In this document: positions 1 to 12,012 of the stretch, one piece after another
How the letters are laid out: each line of letters opens with the position of its first letter
Numbering within the stretch: position 1 is the stretch's first letter
Source: Hydractinia symbiolongicarpus
Lineage: Eukaryota > Cnidaria > Hydrozoa > Anthoathecata > Hydractiniidae
Length of the DNA: 64,000 nucleotides
Direction: 5' to 3'
Assembly (NCBI RefSeq): GCF_029227915.1
Contig: NC_079877.1
Coordinates: forward strand, 27,863,851-27,927,850
Notes under the pieces: model-generated
Told to the model about the DNA's origin: nothing
Database searches by the model: none
What the model saw: the letters and a program-made list of their open reading frames with translations, nothing else
Made by a program: the position numbers and the translations under genes

Positions 1-210
1 CATGATCCACATTTATAATAGGGTTTCCAACATTAAAGTGGCTATCCACTGCTACATAAGTCGGAAATGATAAAACTGGACTTTTTTCTCTTTTTTTTTC
101 TCTCATGTTTTATTTTTGAAAACAGGCTGAGATTCGAAATTGTACTACATAATATGCTTGCTTATATTAGCATTATTTTTAAGGTATTTATTTTAATTTT
201 ATTTGTTTAG

Positions 211-3200
211 ACAGCTTCAGTGTGAATTCATCACGTTATGAAATCCCTAGTAAGTTCCATATCGATGTTGATGCATCATCAAGAAGATTTTCAGTGTTTC
301 AAAATGATGGTGTTACAACCAATGATTTTCATCGTATGATGTATAAACACAAACGGAAACGTGTTTTGTGTGAGGTGCGGGTTGGTTTTTTTGATATCAT
401 TTCTCCAACACTTTAATGGCAAGCAAGAATTTCAAATCATATAATCAAACTCAGTTGATCCTGTCAGAAAAATTATAAGGCTGTGTGCCGGACCTTGAAA
501 ACCTTGAAGGCATCTTGAAAGGCATCATTTTCTAGAGAAAAACCCTTAATAATCTTAAAACGTGAAGACATTCAAACATAGCTCTGTCAAGTTTTGAAGA
601 CGTCCCAGAGATGGAAAAAATGCCTGAAAACTTCGAAAATCAATTGGCAGACACCCTGTTTATTGTTTAACTATATAACAACACAAATCTCCTGTTTTAA
701 ACGTATTTGAGATTAGATGTTAATAGATTCTTATCAAAGTCATTAGTCAATCCCTCTTCATTAAACTTGACAAGCCCTGATTCTTTCGTTACAGCAGTAG
801 TAGTAAATGTTTATATAATGTTTATGAGGTCAAACAAAAAAATTATTTCACAATATATGATTCATCTTGTTTAGAACCATCCAGAGTTGGATACCACAAA
901 TATAAGTTTAGCGGATGTTATTGGTAGATGCAACTCCATCAAAAAAACAGGTTTGCTATTTTGAAGTCGGAGATAAATAGTGTATTATCATTGCTGACTC
1001 TCGATAGAAATTGCTAACATTTAGACACAGATTTTAAATTAATTCAAATATTTCCAAGCAGTGTCATCACTATCTTAATAATGTTTTTTTATTTGACAAA
1101 CCAAGTAAAACAAAATTGTATTACCACCGTTCCCTAATGTATCCTGGCAATAGTATTTGAAACTCTTTAAGTACGAATCGGGTTTCGTTCGATCTTGTGG
1201 TTTTTACTCTGCAAAACCTGTTTGTGGGGGATATTTGCGTAAACGAAAATGTCTGGTAAATTCTGGTAAATTCAAAAACTGAACTTAGTCGTTCATAAAT
1301 AATAAAATATCGATCATGTTTATTTCTGTTTAGGAAAGTTCAAGAACAATAAGTTGAATAAGAAAAAGAAACTAAAAAAGTTTGATGCATCAGATCAGAA
1401 AGTAGAACGAGAAGATAGTACAAAAGATAATGTGGATAAAAGTGTTCCTGTTGAGAAGTAAGTTTTTAAAGTTAATTTTATCAGTGCATTGTTGATTGTT
1501 AGGATTTTAATAATTTGATGGTTGAATACAAGGCTATTTGGTTTTTTATTTATTTACTATTTTTATTTGCAAAACAGACTAAAATATTTAAAATCTTTAG
1601 CGAAACCCGATTCTATTTTGACTTGGCATGTTAATATATTATTTGAGTTCACCTCAATATTTTTTATGAGTTTGAAAACTAAGGCGAAGATAGTTTATTG
1701 GTAAAGCATTTGTTCTATAATCTCAAGATCAACCCTTCAGTCGATCCAAAATCGCTACTTCGGCGCATTTTAAATGTAATATTGTCATCCCAGTTGAAGC
1801 CATCTACTGACCACGAACCAGCTTGTGCGGTAGGCAGGAAAGTTAGATCTTGTATCTCTGGCGGTACAGTCGTTAGGATGGAATCCTCAATAACGTTGAA
1901 ACGTTGATTACTTACGCAATCCTTCTGTTTTAGAAGGAACAAAGACTTGACGAAGAAGTCTCTTGGTCATGGTTACCCAAAAATGGGCTCGTTCTTTTCA
2001 TTACTTGGTTATTTCTTCGAACAAGAGCGTGAAAAAAAGTGTTCTATTGCAAAGGTTGGTGATGTTTTTGTTGTTTGTTGTTTCTCCGCGTTTGTGCGAA
2101 TCAGGAAAATTGTATAGCATTAAGGGATATAGATATTGCATTCTTTGTTTTTTACAGCTGGAAGAAAAAGTTGCGTCTTGGCAGGTATTGAAAAATTGTG
2201 TTTTGGTAACATTTTTTTTCGGTTTTATTTAAAATTAACATCATCACCAACCTTGCTGTTTTTGGTCAAAGAGGATAAATGTATGCAAACAGGAAGAGTT
2301 TAAATAATTATGGCCATTATGTAACAATAATGAAAAAGAAAACTCGGAGTTTTTAGCCAGTCATATTTACCTCAGTCTCCTTTTCTCGTTCCTGCATTTT
2401 GTGCTCTTTGTATGTGTAACGTCTGTGTATTTTAGAGCCACAAATCAAGTGATTTGAGCGGTTGGAAAGCTCTATATTCCAGTTGGATTCCTTTAGTTAA
2501 ATATGCAGTGGAGTATATGACAGGTCGAGGGACAGGTTGGCGTGTTTTTCACTTTTTGTTTTCTATTAAGATTAAATGCTGATCCACCTTAGGGCTGGAG
2601 TTTTTCGTTTGTGAACTTGAAAAGAAACCGTTTATACTTAATGGTTGTCATATTGTGTAGGTTATCATTTGTAACTTTGGTAGTTTTTAAAAATTACCAA
2701 TGCTTTCTTCCACATATATTTGTTGTCTTAAATTCGTTTCAGGTTAATTTTATGAATTCTTTTTTTATCTTCAGCTTCATTATTACATGAGTTTATACCA
2801 CTACTTCTTCCCGACGATGAAGAGCATTGGACATGGACAGGTATGTTCACGTTTATATCGGTTGCTTTGAAATTTAGTCAAATTTGTCGAAAACAAATCT
2901 AGAAAAATCTGGAACACATATAATAAGGTTTTCGAAATATTAAAAGTTGGATAAATGAAGAATTTGCATCAAAATTGCATCTCGATTCAAGGGCATTTGC
3001 TCACTCTATGATATTACAATGCGAGGTAGCACATAATTTAGCAGTAAAACACACAAAAATTAAGGGATTTTAGTTTAACACATTCTAATCTAAAATTACT
3101 GACACATAACACTAACTGGATATTTATAAATTTATTAAGTAACTGTTTATTTAAAAGTTAACCGGTACTTTTTTACTTTCTGTCTGTTTTAGGTCCTGAA

Positions 3201-6200
3201 CATAACAATGATGACGTCATTCTACCTCTGTGTCATCATTGGTTTGAAACCTTAAGTCAAGCTATGGTGAGTTTTTTAAAAATGCTGTTGTAACGTAAAA
3301 CAGTTCACCTCAAGCATCAACATTTGTTGTATACTACTCAAGGCGTTGTTCATATGTTCAAATTAATTCATCAGTAAAAGCGAATGTTTCCAGCGTGAAA
3401 TTAAATTTACTATTTATTCATATTGCAATGGGTAAAAAATCTACTGCAACTTCGAAGAATTTAGTTGGGTTCTAAATTTACACATTCACAATTGCCTAAC
3501 CTAAAATAACAAAATTTTCAAAAAACCTTGACAGTCGAGCAAAAAATTGGTTGATGCTTAACTATTAAGTTAGCCTAGTTAACTGAGCCTACTTCAAGGT
3601 TATCAATATATACAGTTTCACACACACGAAAGCTCTCCTAGCGTGGTCACATCACAGTCTAGTAATTGTTGTGTTAAAGTGGGTGAGTGAGTGAACTCAT
3701 TTGCTTAAAACATCAAAGGTTTCCCAACCACGGTTGACCACGTGAGCAAAGAGCAATAGAACTAAGCAATAAAAAAGTGCGGGTAGTATTTTTACCCCAG
3801 AAAATTCGTTTGTGATCCGGCGTAATTTTTCACCACTGTACTCTTCTAATGGAAAAAGTGTGACCACGGCAATCTTTTTTTCTAGAATGTGGACGCTGTA
3901 GATGATAAAGACAGACAAACTATTGATACTACGAGGTATGACATTTCTTCATGCAAACATTACACGATGCGATATGTGGTTAAAGGATAACATGTGATTT
4001 TTAGAAACCCCACCTAATCAATGGTGCATGTAAAATCTTAAAATTTAAAACTAAAATCGTCGTTTTAAGCTGCTGCTTGGTGTGAAAAAACATTAAATAG
4101 TTAAATTTCTGGTGGATAGTATGTTAAAATTAATACGCGACAGCGCTAAGGAAAAATTATTCTTTCTGTTATTAGGACAACTTTCGTTGTACGAAAAAGC
4201 ACAGACGAAGAAAAAGATATTTTCCGAAAACAGGTTTGTTATTGTCGATGTACTAACGTTGCGTCATTTTTGATTCCCAATCATTGAGTTCCGAGAGAGA
4301 AAACTTCATTATAAATTGTAGAAGTAAGTGAAGGTAATTTGGGATAATCGAGTATACTAGCGGTGGTCCGTGGAAAAACCCACGGGGTCGCCCGTCGCGT
4401 TCGCTTGTCCTTTAAATTTACCCGTCGCAACAAAATGGATAAAAATATATCGCATTTGATATTCGTGCGCATTTAAAAAATTTCGTGTTTCCGTTACGGG
4501 ACGCCGCTTTCACGGACACAGACAGACGACGGCTATTATTAAAGAGACTAGTCGGTAGCTCGTGGATAAATCCACGGGTTTGCCCGTCCTTTACATATCG
4601 CTTTTTGTGATTCTGCAACACGCAAGTTTTATACATAATGTAAGCTTTTGAAAGCTATCTAAGAATTTCGCATGTTATTCTGAAGATCTCAAATCATGCT
4701 ATTCCTCTATTTCCTTAACCTTATCCTTCTGTAGCAAACTAACTTGAGAATAGTGTTGTGAACCTCCACTGAGCTATTTGACTGGTTTCCTAAAAGAAAC
4801 TACTAAAGCTAAAATTTTCTTCAACACTGACTATCTCTATTGAAATATTATATAGGAAAAGGAGCGATATGAGAAACCACATTGTGCGTATATCTATAAA
4901 ACACATGGATATGAATCCATAGTTGGTCCAGTCAAGGTACGTGTTGATGTATATAATATATGTTACCGTTATTGATTATATAAACTTCTAGCACATAGCG
5001 TGCAATTAAGTGTATACAATCTCCTTTGTTAGCTAATTCTTATCGATTTTGTTCTAAATGGAACTATCGGGAGGAGGGTGGAGGGTGTTATACCCATTAT
5101 TCTACTTCTTAACAGAACTATGTTCCCCTAATTGTTCATTCTTTCCCACTGTGTGATTAATGTTTCTTGAGTATATAATTAGATTTCATCAGATGTACTT
5201 ATCTTCCAATTTTGATTCTTCAGATGGTGCACTGATCAGAAGAAGTTAGCAATGAATGTCGGACCTAGGTTGTGAGGAGGGGGAAGAGAAATTATTTTTC
5301 GGTAGTGAGGCAAGATGACGTGGAGGGTTGATTTTTTTCAGGGGGGAGGCAACAACATGTTTTTCCTGCTTTTGCTCTAACACGAACTTTTTAATGCAAA
5401 CCGTGTATGGGTAAACCCATTTCCAGGCAGTGCTATAGGCTTCATAAACAGTGAGTCCGGTCATATTTTGCAAATATTTTCTTTAATTGTCTTAATAATT
5501 ATTTCGCAGAAATTGTTGTACAAATAGCTAACAATAAATATTTTTTACCACTGTATGGGGGGGGGGGCGTTTAGTAGAGCTGTGACCTAAGGTTTTTTTC
5601 TCTTCCCATTAGGGAGTGTCTAGTAAAGTTGTGACATCGAGTTGTTTTCAATACCGTAGGAAGTGTTTCAAAAAGGTGTGACATCGAGTCTTTTTCCCCA
5701 ACGCAGGGAGTGTTTAGCAACATTAAGACATCAAGTTTTTTTTTCTCCACCGTAGGGAGTCTTAAAGAATGTTGTGACATCAAGTCTTTTTCTCTACCGT
5801 AGGGAGTGTTTAGCAAAGATGCAACATCAAGCAAAGCACGTGAACACGCCATGTTGGTGTCAGATAGACCTGCGTTTGTTACCATCCTCTGTCTTGTTCG
5901 AGATGCAGTGGCGAGGTTGCCAAATGGTGAAGGAACCAGGGCAGAGGTGACATTATTTACGCTATGTTTTTCAATATGGCTACTATTTGCTGTGTGATAG
6001 AGAATAAATTATACTTCCCCATTTCCGTTGTAAATTCGGCTTTGAATGAAAATTTCACGTTCTGTTTGAACTTTTGAAGGATAAAAAGAGTGAATAAAGA
6101 AGTTAATTTTTCTGTGCTATTTCTGTTCTTTTACCATTTGAAAGTGAGAGCCCTTTCAAATGGTAAAAGGAAGTCTTGTAAAATTACATAGAGATCTGTG

Positions 6201-9200
6201 AAAGCTACCATCTCCAACAGAGCCGCAAATTTTTGTACGTAACAATTCTTGGTGCATAAAATTTCTGGGAAGATATGATTTGCGTGTTTTTTATTTTCAG
6301 GTGTGTACGCTATTGAAAGATTCACAATTTCTAAACCCGCAAGCAACTGATAGTCAGGTAATTAACACTCTCGATTCATTGGTTATTTTTACTTTGTATT
6401 TGTGAGTAAAATCATGCATGCCAAAAAACAACAGATACAACAGATAACGCAACCTCACGAGTAGTTGTCGTGTTGTTGTTGAGATGATCTCTTTACGCAA
6501 TGAATACATTTATATAGCATGGAGGGTTTGTTACCATTTATGTTTTTATCGTAGGTGCATGGTGTAGTCAGTGGAGCATTAGATCGTCTTCATGCTGAAA
6601 AAGACCCCTGCGTGAAATTTGATGCAATCAGAAAAGTTTGGATCTACCTACATCGTGTTCGTTCGGTGGAAAAGTTTGGTACGTTTGTATATTTTCGCGT
6701 GGGCGTAATTATTTTTATTCCTATATCTGTTTAATGGCTGATTCATCACCAGAAGCTGATGTTGCCTCTAGTAGCCAATCAAATGTCGAATATGCGTCAC
6801 CCATGTGCTTGGAAGAACCCCTAGGTTTTCGTTTGCTTTGATTGAGTAAAAAAGCCTTGGGTTGACTTAGCAGTAAACTTTTATGCTATCGATATTTCTT
6901 GTTTTGGTTGTTGTTCTTTTTAAGAATGAATGGGTAAAATTAAAAAAAAATTAAAAACGAGTGTGTTTAAAAACGAACGAACAAATGAATTTTTGCATTT
7001 GCAAATTGTCATCCACAAGAAATAAAGGACATAAAGAAAATCAGAAAAAATTGTGCCTTAAAATGTTTGCGAAACTTATTTTTGCGATTAAAAGGCTTAG
7101 AAATTATTTGTGCAAATTGGGGAAGCTCTTACAACGAATGCAAAGTTAATGCATCAAGACAGTCAAATAAAAGTCTCGTAGTATAGTATAAAATTTAAAT
7201 ATCAAGAAAATGCATTTTTTAAATATCGTTTTAATTATTTTTTTCAACAATTTTTTTCTACAGTTTCTCTTAAATATTTGTGGAAGTTAATTTTGCGAAA
7301 AGGCTCCAAAATCGCAAAAAAAGTCTTCCCTTAAAGTACTTGTTAGAACTAATATGTTATTTCTTTTACTTTTCAGAGAAGCTTCACGAAGCTAGTGCTG
7401 CTGCAGCTTTAGCAAAGAAACAAATCAGTCATTCAAAACAAAAAGCAGCAAAACAGGTTTGTTTGTTTGTCTGTTTGGTCGGTCGCTGGTCGTCGGGTCG
7501 CTCGTGGGTTGGTTCGGCAGTTTGTTCGTGAATAGCAATGAAATCCGTATTAAACGTATGCTGGTGTTTACTTTACAGAACATTACTGGCACAGTTAATA
7601 TTGTGTTGCTAAATGCGGATATATGAAGTGCCTACATCTGCTCTTTCTCAGCAGTGTTAATTTTGGCATTTTGGCGTCCAGTTTGTGTTTGTGCACGTAC
7701 TATGTAACTTAATTTAATCTCAGATTTCGCAATTTTTTTGAATTTTTGTCAAAACTAAATTTTGATAGATGGAAATAGGTTTCATTTTTGTTTTTTTGTT
7801 TTTACATAGAAACGAGCTAGCGCTGACCAAGGAGAACAGCTCAAAGAGGGTAAACAAAAGAAAAATGCTACTCCGAAATCGAAAAAGTCGAAAAATGTGG
7901 AAACGAAAGACGCTTCGCAAAAAGAAACAGACTCCACCCTAGCGGTACCAATAGAAGGTCCAAAAAAGAAGCCAGCGAAACGAAAGCGTAGTGCGAACGA
8001 CACTGGACCAACAAAGCTACCAAAACTATCTGATTTTCCTCTTCGAGAAGATGTAACGGACGAGTTGCAGCTGTCACTGGAAAACTTGATGGCCACGCAG
8101 TCTATCCTAAGCGGTGACGAGAGTGATATGTTCGGATCAAGCAACCCACCCTGCGATTTGTTTGACGCGTTTAATACTTCAAACGATGACGTTCCAAACT
8201 TATCTATGGATCCATCCTTCGAAGAATATAACATCAGCAACATTAATCAATTGACTGAAGGAATAAACCAAACAAACGTTCCTGTTACTGTAGGACAGTC
8301 ACATGACGTACAGCCTAATGTAGATGCATTGGCAAGCCGTAACATGCCACAAGAAAATACTATGAAAAATATTTCTAATAGAACATCGTCTCTTAGTGGT
8401 CTTTCAGATAACCATCAAAAGTCGATGGCGACTTTTAAGAGTGCTGGTCAACGAAGAAGATCAACACCTGAGGAAATACAACTCAGTATGCCCGTAAGCT
8501 TGATAAGTAAGCCTTCCTCTAGTCCTGTTGCTGCCTTGACCGCTCGTATGCCAGTCACTGGTCAAAATGCCCAATCAAAAAATCGAAGCAATACTCAACA
8601 AATACCATCAAGTAATTTGCAGGAGCTTCTTCTTCAGAAACAACCACTTGTTCAGCAACAATTACCATCGCAGCAAACGCATGCGCAACAGCAACAAAAG
8701 AGCAGCCGATCAAAAAGTCAATCGCAAAACATTGTTTTGTCTAAACACGCCACGTTAACCTCACAATCACTGCAACAACAGCTACGTCTTCAACAGCTGC
8801 AGAACAAATCATCACCTCAGCAAAAGGTTGCTCAAGCAGTGGCACTTTCTAGTCTTCAACGCAGTAGCAATTTGATAGGCAGACCCACACAACCCCGTAC
8901 CAGTGCACCAATAGTACAGTCTCAGATTGGTTTGTCGTTTGGAAATCTTCGTGGCACTTCTCTACAAACTTTAAGCCAGTTTATAACTTCAAAAGTTACA
9001 CCAGTTGCCGCAACCAAAGCGGCGAGTAATCCAGAATCCTTTGCAGCTGTTCCAAGTAGAAACCAGCCCATACATAATCCATACCAAGTTCAACAGATGC
9101 CACAAAAAAAGGTCGCACCGAAACCGATTATTTCTCCAGTAGAAGCACGCATGCAATTTCAGTTCCAACATTCTACTGGTAATAATGTAGTCAAAGGTCT

Positions 9201-9924
9201 TCAGTTGGTTGACATCAAAGGAAGTCGTGGAAACCAGGTAATTACTGCTCGGCCACCTGTAACTGTTACTGGTGGAAACCAGGTTATAGCTGTTTGTTCG
9301 CCTGCTGCGGTTACAAATATACCTAAAATTAATGTAGCCCACAAAACTGCGTTCAATAGAATTTCGCCGGTGCAAACCTTTTCATTAAATCAACTTATGG
9401 CAGTAGCAAGAAATCGAGCACCTGGGATGGAGAGTTCTAAAGGCAATGTCACTATTCCCATTTCTCAAATCGTGCGTACGTCGACTCCACAAGCCCCGCG
9501 AAACGTACAGAAGTCTGTTTCTATGCAGAACCCTGTTAGCACACATTTGGTTATTCAACGGCAAGTTTCGTCAGGAGGCGATCAAAGCGTCGCGAATATC
9601 GTGAGATTATCAAAGCAAGGAGAGATACGTACAGCGTCTCCTCAAGCAACGTCTATGCCAATCCAAAAAATTGAAATGAGTGGCATTTTCCCTGGTCAAC
9701 TGCGAGCACAACATCAACAAGCAAACAGACCTATTGTTGCTCCGCTAAAGATTTCTCTGCCAAGAAATAATTTCACCGGAGTTGCGTCACCCGTGCGTTT
9801 AATATCGTCGCCCGGACAGTCACCAGTTCGACTGACGTCAGCTAACATGCGACTTATTTCACCCACAACCAAAACCTCCAATGTATTTCAGACAACTGCT
9901 CCACAACAGAAACCATCATTGTAA
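211..9924 (+). CDS. NFRKB: NFRKB orthologue (INO80 complex subunit), 3' part, 16 visible exons
   Basis: NFRKB is a metazoan subunit of the nuclear INO80 chromatin-remodelling complex; its N-terminal DEUBAD domain contacts the deubiquitinase UCH37. Joining exons 211-374, 875-950, 1334-1457, 1934-2054, 2158-2184, 2436-2535, 2775-2840, 3193-3266, 3886-3935, 4176-4233, 4856-4936, 5803-5946, 6301-6357, 6555-6678, 7377-7456 and 7810-9924 gives one open frame of 1,152 residues, all with GT-AG borders and matching phases. The order follows human NFRKB: a lysine-rich linker (KKKKLKKF), the block starting FFSLLGYFFEQE, then HGYESIVGPVKGVF, then the winged-helix-like region with VRDAVARLPNGEGTRAE and SGALDRLHAEKDPCVK. 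The 2.1-kb last exon encodes a low-complexity Q/S/T/P-rich tail with a basic patch (KKKPAKRKRS), as in the human tail. The DEUBAD exons and start codon lie left of the window. Intron 10 holds Helitron ends and intron 11 a repeated splice acceptor. Identification is firm; the exact first visible exon border is inferred from a pyrimidine tract plus AG. Confidence 0.93.
4357..4600 (-). mobile_element. Two abutting Helitron ends in NFRKB intron 10
   Basis: Read on the minus strand, 4547 to 4357 starts with TC, contains a GTCTGTCTGTGTCCG tract, and ends with a GC-rich hairpin (CCCGTGG...CCACGG family) followed by CTAG. An A on the plus strand at 4356 corresponds to the T expected after the 3' end. 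A second CTAG-plus-hairpin end (CGTGGATAAATCCACG) starts at 4548, directly abutting the first element, and runs right to at least 4600; its own 5' end was not found. The hairpin and CTRR end are Helitron hallmarks, and the hairpin and following bases match the element at 34948. The elements are non-autonomous, with no Rep/helicase coding. Confidence 0.65.
5566..5802 (+). repeat. 47-bp tandem array duplicating the 3' splice site of NFRKB exon 12
   Basis: Four copies start at 5613, 5660, 5707 and 5756, with a more diverged one before 5613; the true exon begins at 5803. Spacings are 47, 47, 49 and 47 bases. Each copy has a pyrimidine tract, an AG (ATTAG, CGTAG, CGCAG, CGTAG) and then a version of the first 30 or so exon bases (GGAGTGTTTAGCAAAG). 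The array therefore repeats the intron-exon boundary itself. Because 47 and 49 are not multiples of 3, use of an upstream AG would usually shift the frame. Confidence 0.85.
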
Positions 9925-9933
9925 ATCTTGAAG

Positions 9934-9939
9934 AATAAA
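9934..9939 (+). promoter_or_regulatory. Candidate poly(A) signal of NFRKB
   Basis: AATAAA lies 10 bases after the NFRKB stop codon (TAA, 9922-9924). If used, it would give an unusually short 3' UTR. No cleavage site can be proven from sequence. Confidence 0.5.
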
Positions 9940-12012
9940 ATTTGTAATTTTTCTATGTGCGTATTGACTTGTTCAAAATATTGACTTCGTAAGGTTAACA
10001 TCTCAGATTAAGTTTTGTGTGTGCAGCCGACATTGTCAGTTCTAGCAACAGGAGAAAATTAGAAAAGATGAATGAAAACGGAACGCTTGGTCGCTAACAA
10101 AAAATGACTGCGCTTGCAGATTAGTTTCTACCTCACAGGAATATATTTACGGGAGCTTAAACTTTCTTTCGCAAAGTTTTCAAGACTTTTTTATTGTTTT
10201 GCATTTCGCTAAATTAACTTTTCGCGATATCAAACTAAGATTATTATCGAGGAAGAAAGGGATTCTCTGTATTAAGACTAATTTTCCCCCTTCTTCCGAA
10301 TTTCCGCCGACAATAAGAAAACGTCTTCTGCTCAGTGGATACTTGCTAATGTTTAATATTGAGAAAAGTCACCTTGTGCAAATATTTTTTGTTAAAAAAA
10401 TATTCGCGAGTTTTTGATAAAACTTTCGCGAATTGGCCAGTTTTAGATTTTTCGCGAGAATAAACATTTGCGAATTTATAGGAAAACGAAAATATAAGCT
10501 ATTTTTAAAGAAAGTGAAAAAAGCAAGTCAAGTTTCAAATACATTAAATGCGTTTTTGTCATCGACGCCCCAGTCAGAATTGTCACTGTCATCACTTTCG
10601 CTTATTTTTAAGGAACGTTCGCCATTTTTAGAAATCAAGTATTTCCTGGAACTAAATTTTTGCGATTTTACCCAAAAAAAATTTATTAGGTTGGTTTAAA
10701 CTTGAAATTGAAAAATGCATTTTCGGAGTTAATTTCGATACGTGTGTTTCGATACGGAGTTAATTTCGACACGTGTGTTCGGGCCAATACGTTTTTGATC
10801 TGTGAAATCTGATTTTAAACAATCTCATGCAATGTTTAGTGGTAACAATTTTTTAAAAAAGCTATGTGATAGTTACAGGAGGGGTCTGGTAACAAAGAAC
10901 AAATATTCATATCGAGGTCCTGATGTCAGAAAAAATACAAGATTAATTCGAAAAAAAATCGCTGACTATTTGCAAAGTTGTTCTTGCTTGTATTGGTATG
11001 GATATGGTACGGAAAGTCTTGTAAACCCATTCTTTCTCGCTTGTAGTCACACATAACTCTCGTAGCCCCACTTTGATATGTTCACTATTTTGTAAGACTA
11101 TTTGTGTTGTAAGACCAACCTGAAATTTTTAGCAAATATTATTTCCTAAGTATGCGTAAATTAGTACACGTTCGAAAAAATATTCGTTTTTACTTCAGAT
11201 TTTAACCCAAATTACCATTTGTTTGTTTGCTCAACCGCCTTCACGTTTTGAAAATTTCGTTGGTGTTAGTCTAGCTTCGAAGTTATATTTGCAATGACAA
11301 AAAAGCCGATGTAACAAAATCTTTTTGAAACAACTTTCGTTCAAATTTATGCTGCATAAAAACAAAATTTATTCTGTGTAGTCACATTCGTTGTCGCTCG
11401 TAATTCCCTTCGCAGTCACACATAGCACTCGCAGCCTCATACATTGTCACACATAGTCAAACGTAGCACTCGCAGCCTCATTCATACTCACACATAGCAG
11501 TCGTGTCCTATTCGTTGTCATTCGTAGCACCACTTGTATTTTATAACTGAAGAAAAAAGTCAACTAGGACAAAGAAAATTTCTTTTTTTTTTTTTTAATT
11601 TAACAACTTACAATCCTATTAAGCATCAGTAGTATTACGATTGTACAAGAATTCAACGAAGAAGAGATAAAAAAATGTTATTTTAAAAATCTAAACCCTG
11701 TAGGGAGTCCTTTTTTAACCAACGAGATCGAATTAAAATATGAAAAACAAAGTTTGAAACTACCCATTGTGAATAGAACCCAAATTCAAAAAATATTGCC
11801 GAAGTTATTTTTTTCAAGTGAATCTTTGTTTTTAGGAAGTCCAGCTATTTTTGAAAATATCAAATTGTGAAAGATTGAAAAAGGTCATTTCATAACAAAT
11901 AAAGGTATTAAGTTCGGAAAATAACTTGCTTGTAAATATTTTGAGATAATAGACAGCACAGTTTTTCTTCCTGGTTAAAAACAAGAAAAAGTTTCGACTT
12001 TAAAAAAGTTGA
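9940..12012. other. Intergenic region between convergent NFRKB and UBA2
   Basis: No convincing gene is visible. About 10140-10700 is rich in TTCGCGA and TTTGCGA motifs and looks like a decayed interspersed repeat. At 11389-11529 a degenerate short repeat recurs three times (core GTAGCACTCGCAGCCTCAT, or CACACATAGCA). The small open frames here have no recognisable domains. Confidence 0.5.
11389..11529. repeat. Degenerate short tandem repeat
   Basis: The words CACACATAGCACTCGC, AGTCAAACGTAGCACTCGC and CTCACACATAGCAGTCG follow one another with the shared segment GCACTCGCAGCCTCAT present twice, and a weaker relative occurs near 11046 (AGTCACACATAACTCTCG). It is non-coding and lies downstream of both convergent genes. 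Confidence 0.5.

Noticed and set aside
121-210. Extra NFRKB exon near 127-182
   Set aside because: A frame between an AG and a GT exists but its translation resembles no part of NFRKB, so it was not included.
7782-8243. 153-codon minus-strand frame
   Set aside because: Antisense shadow of the NFRKB last exon.
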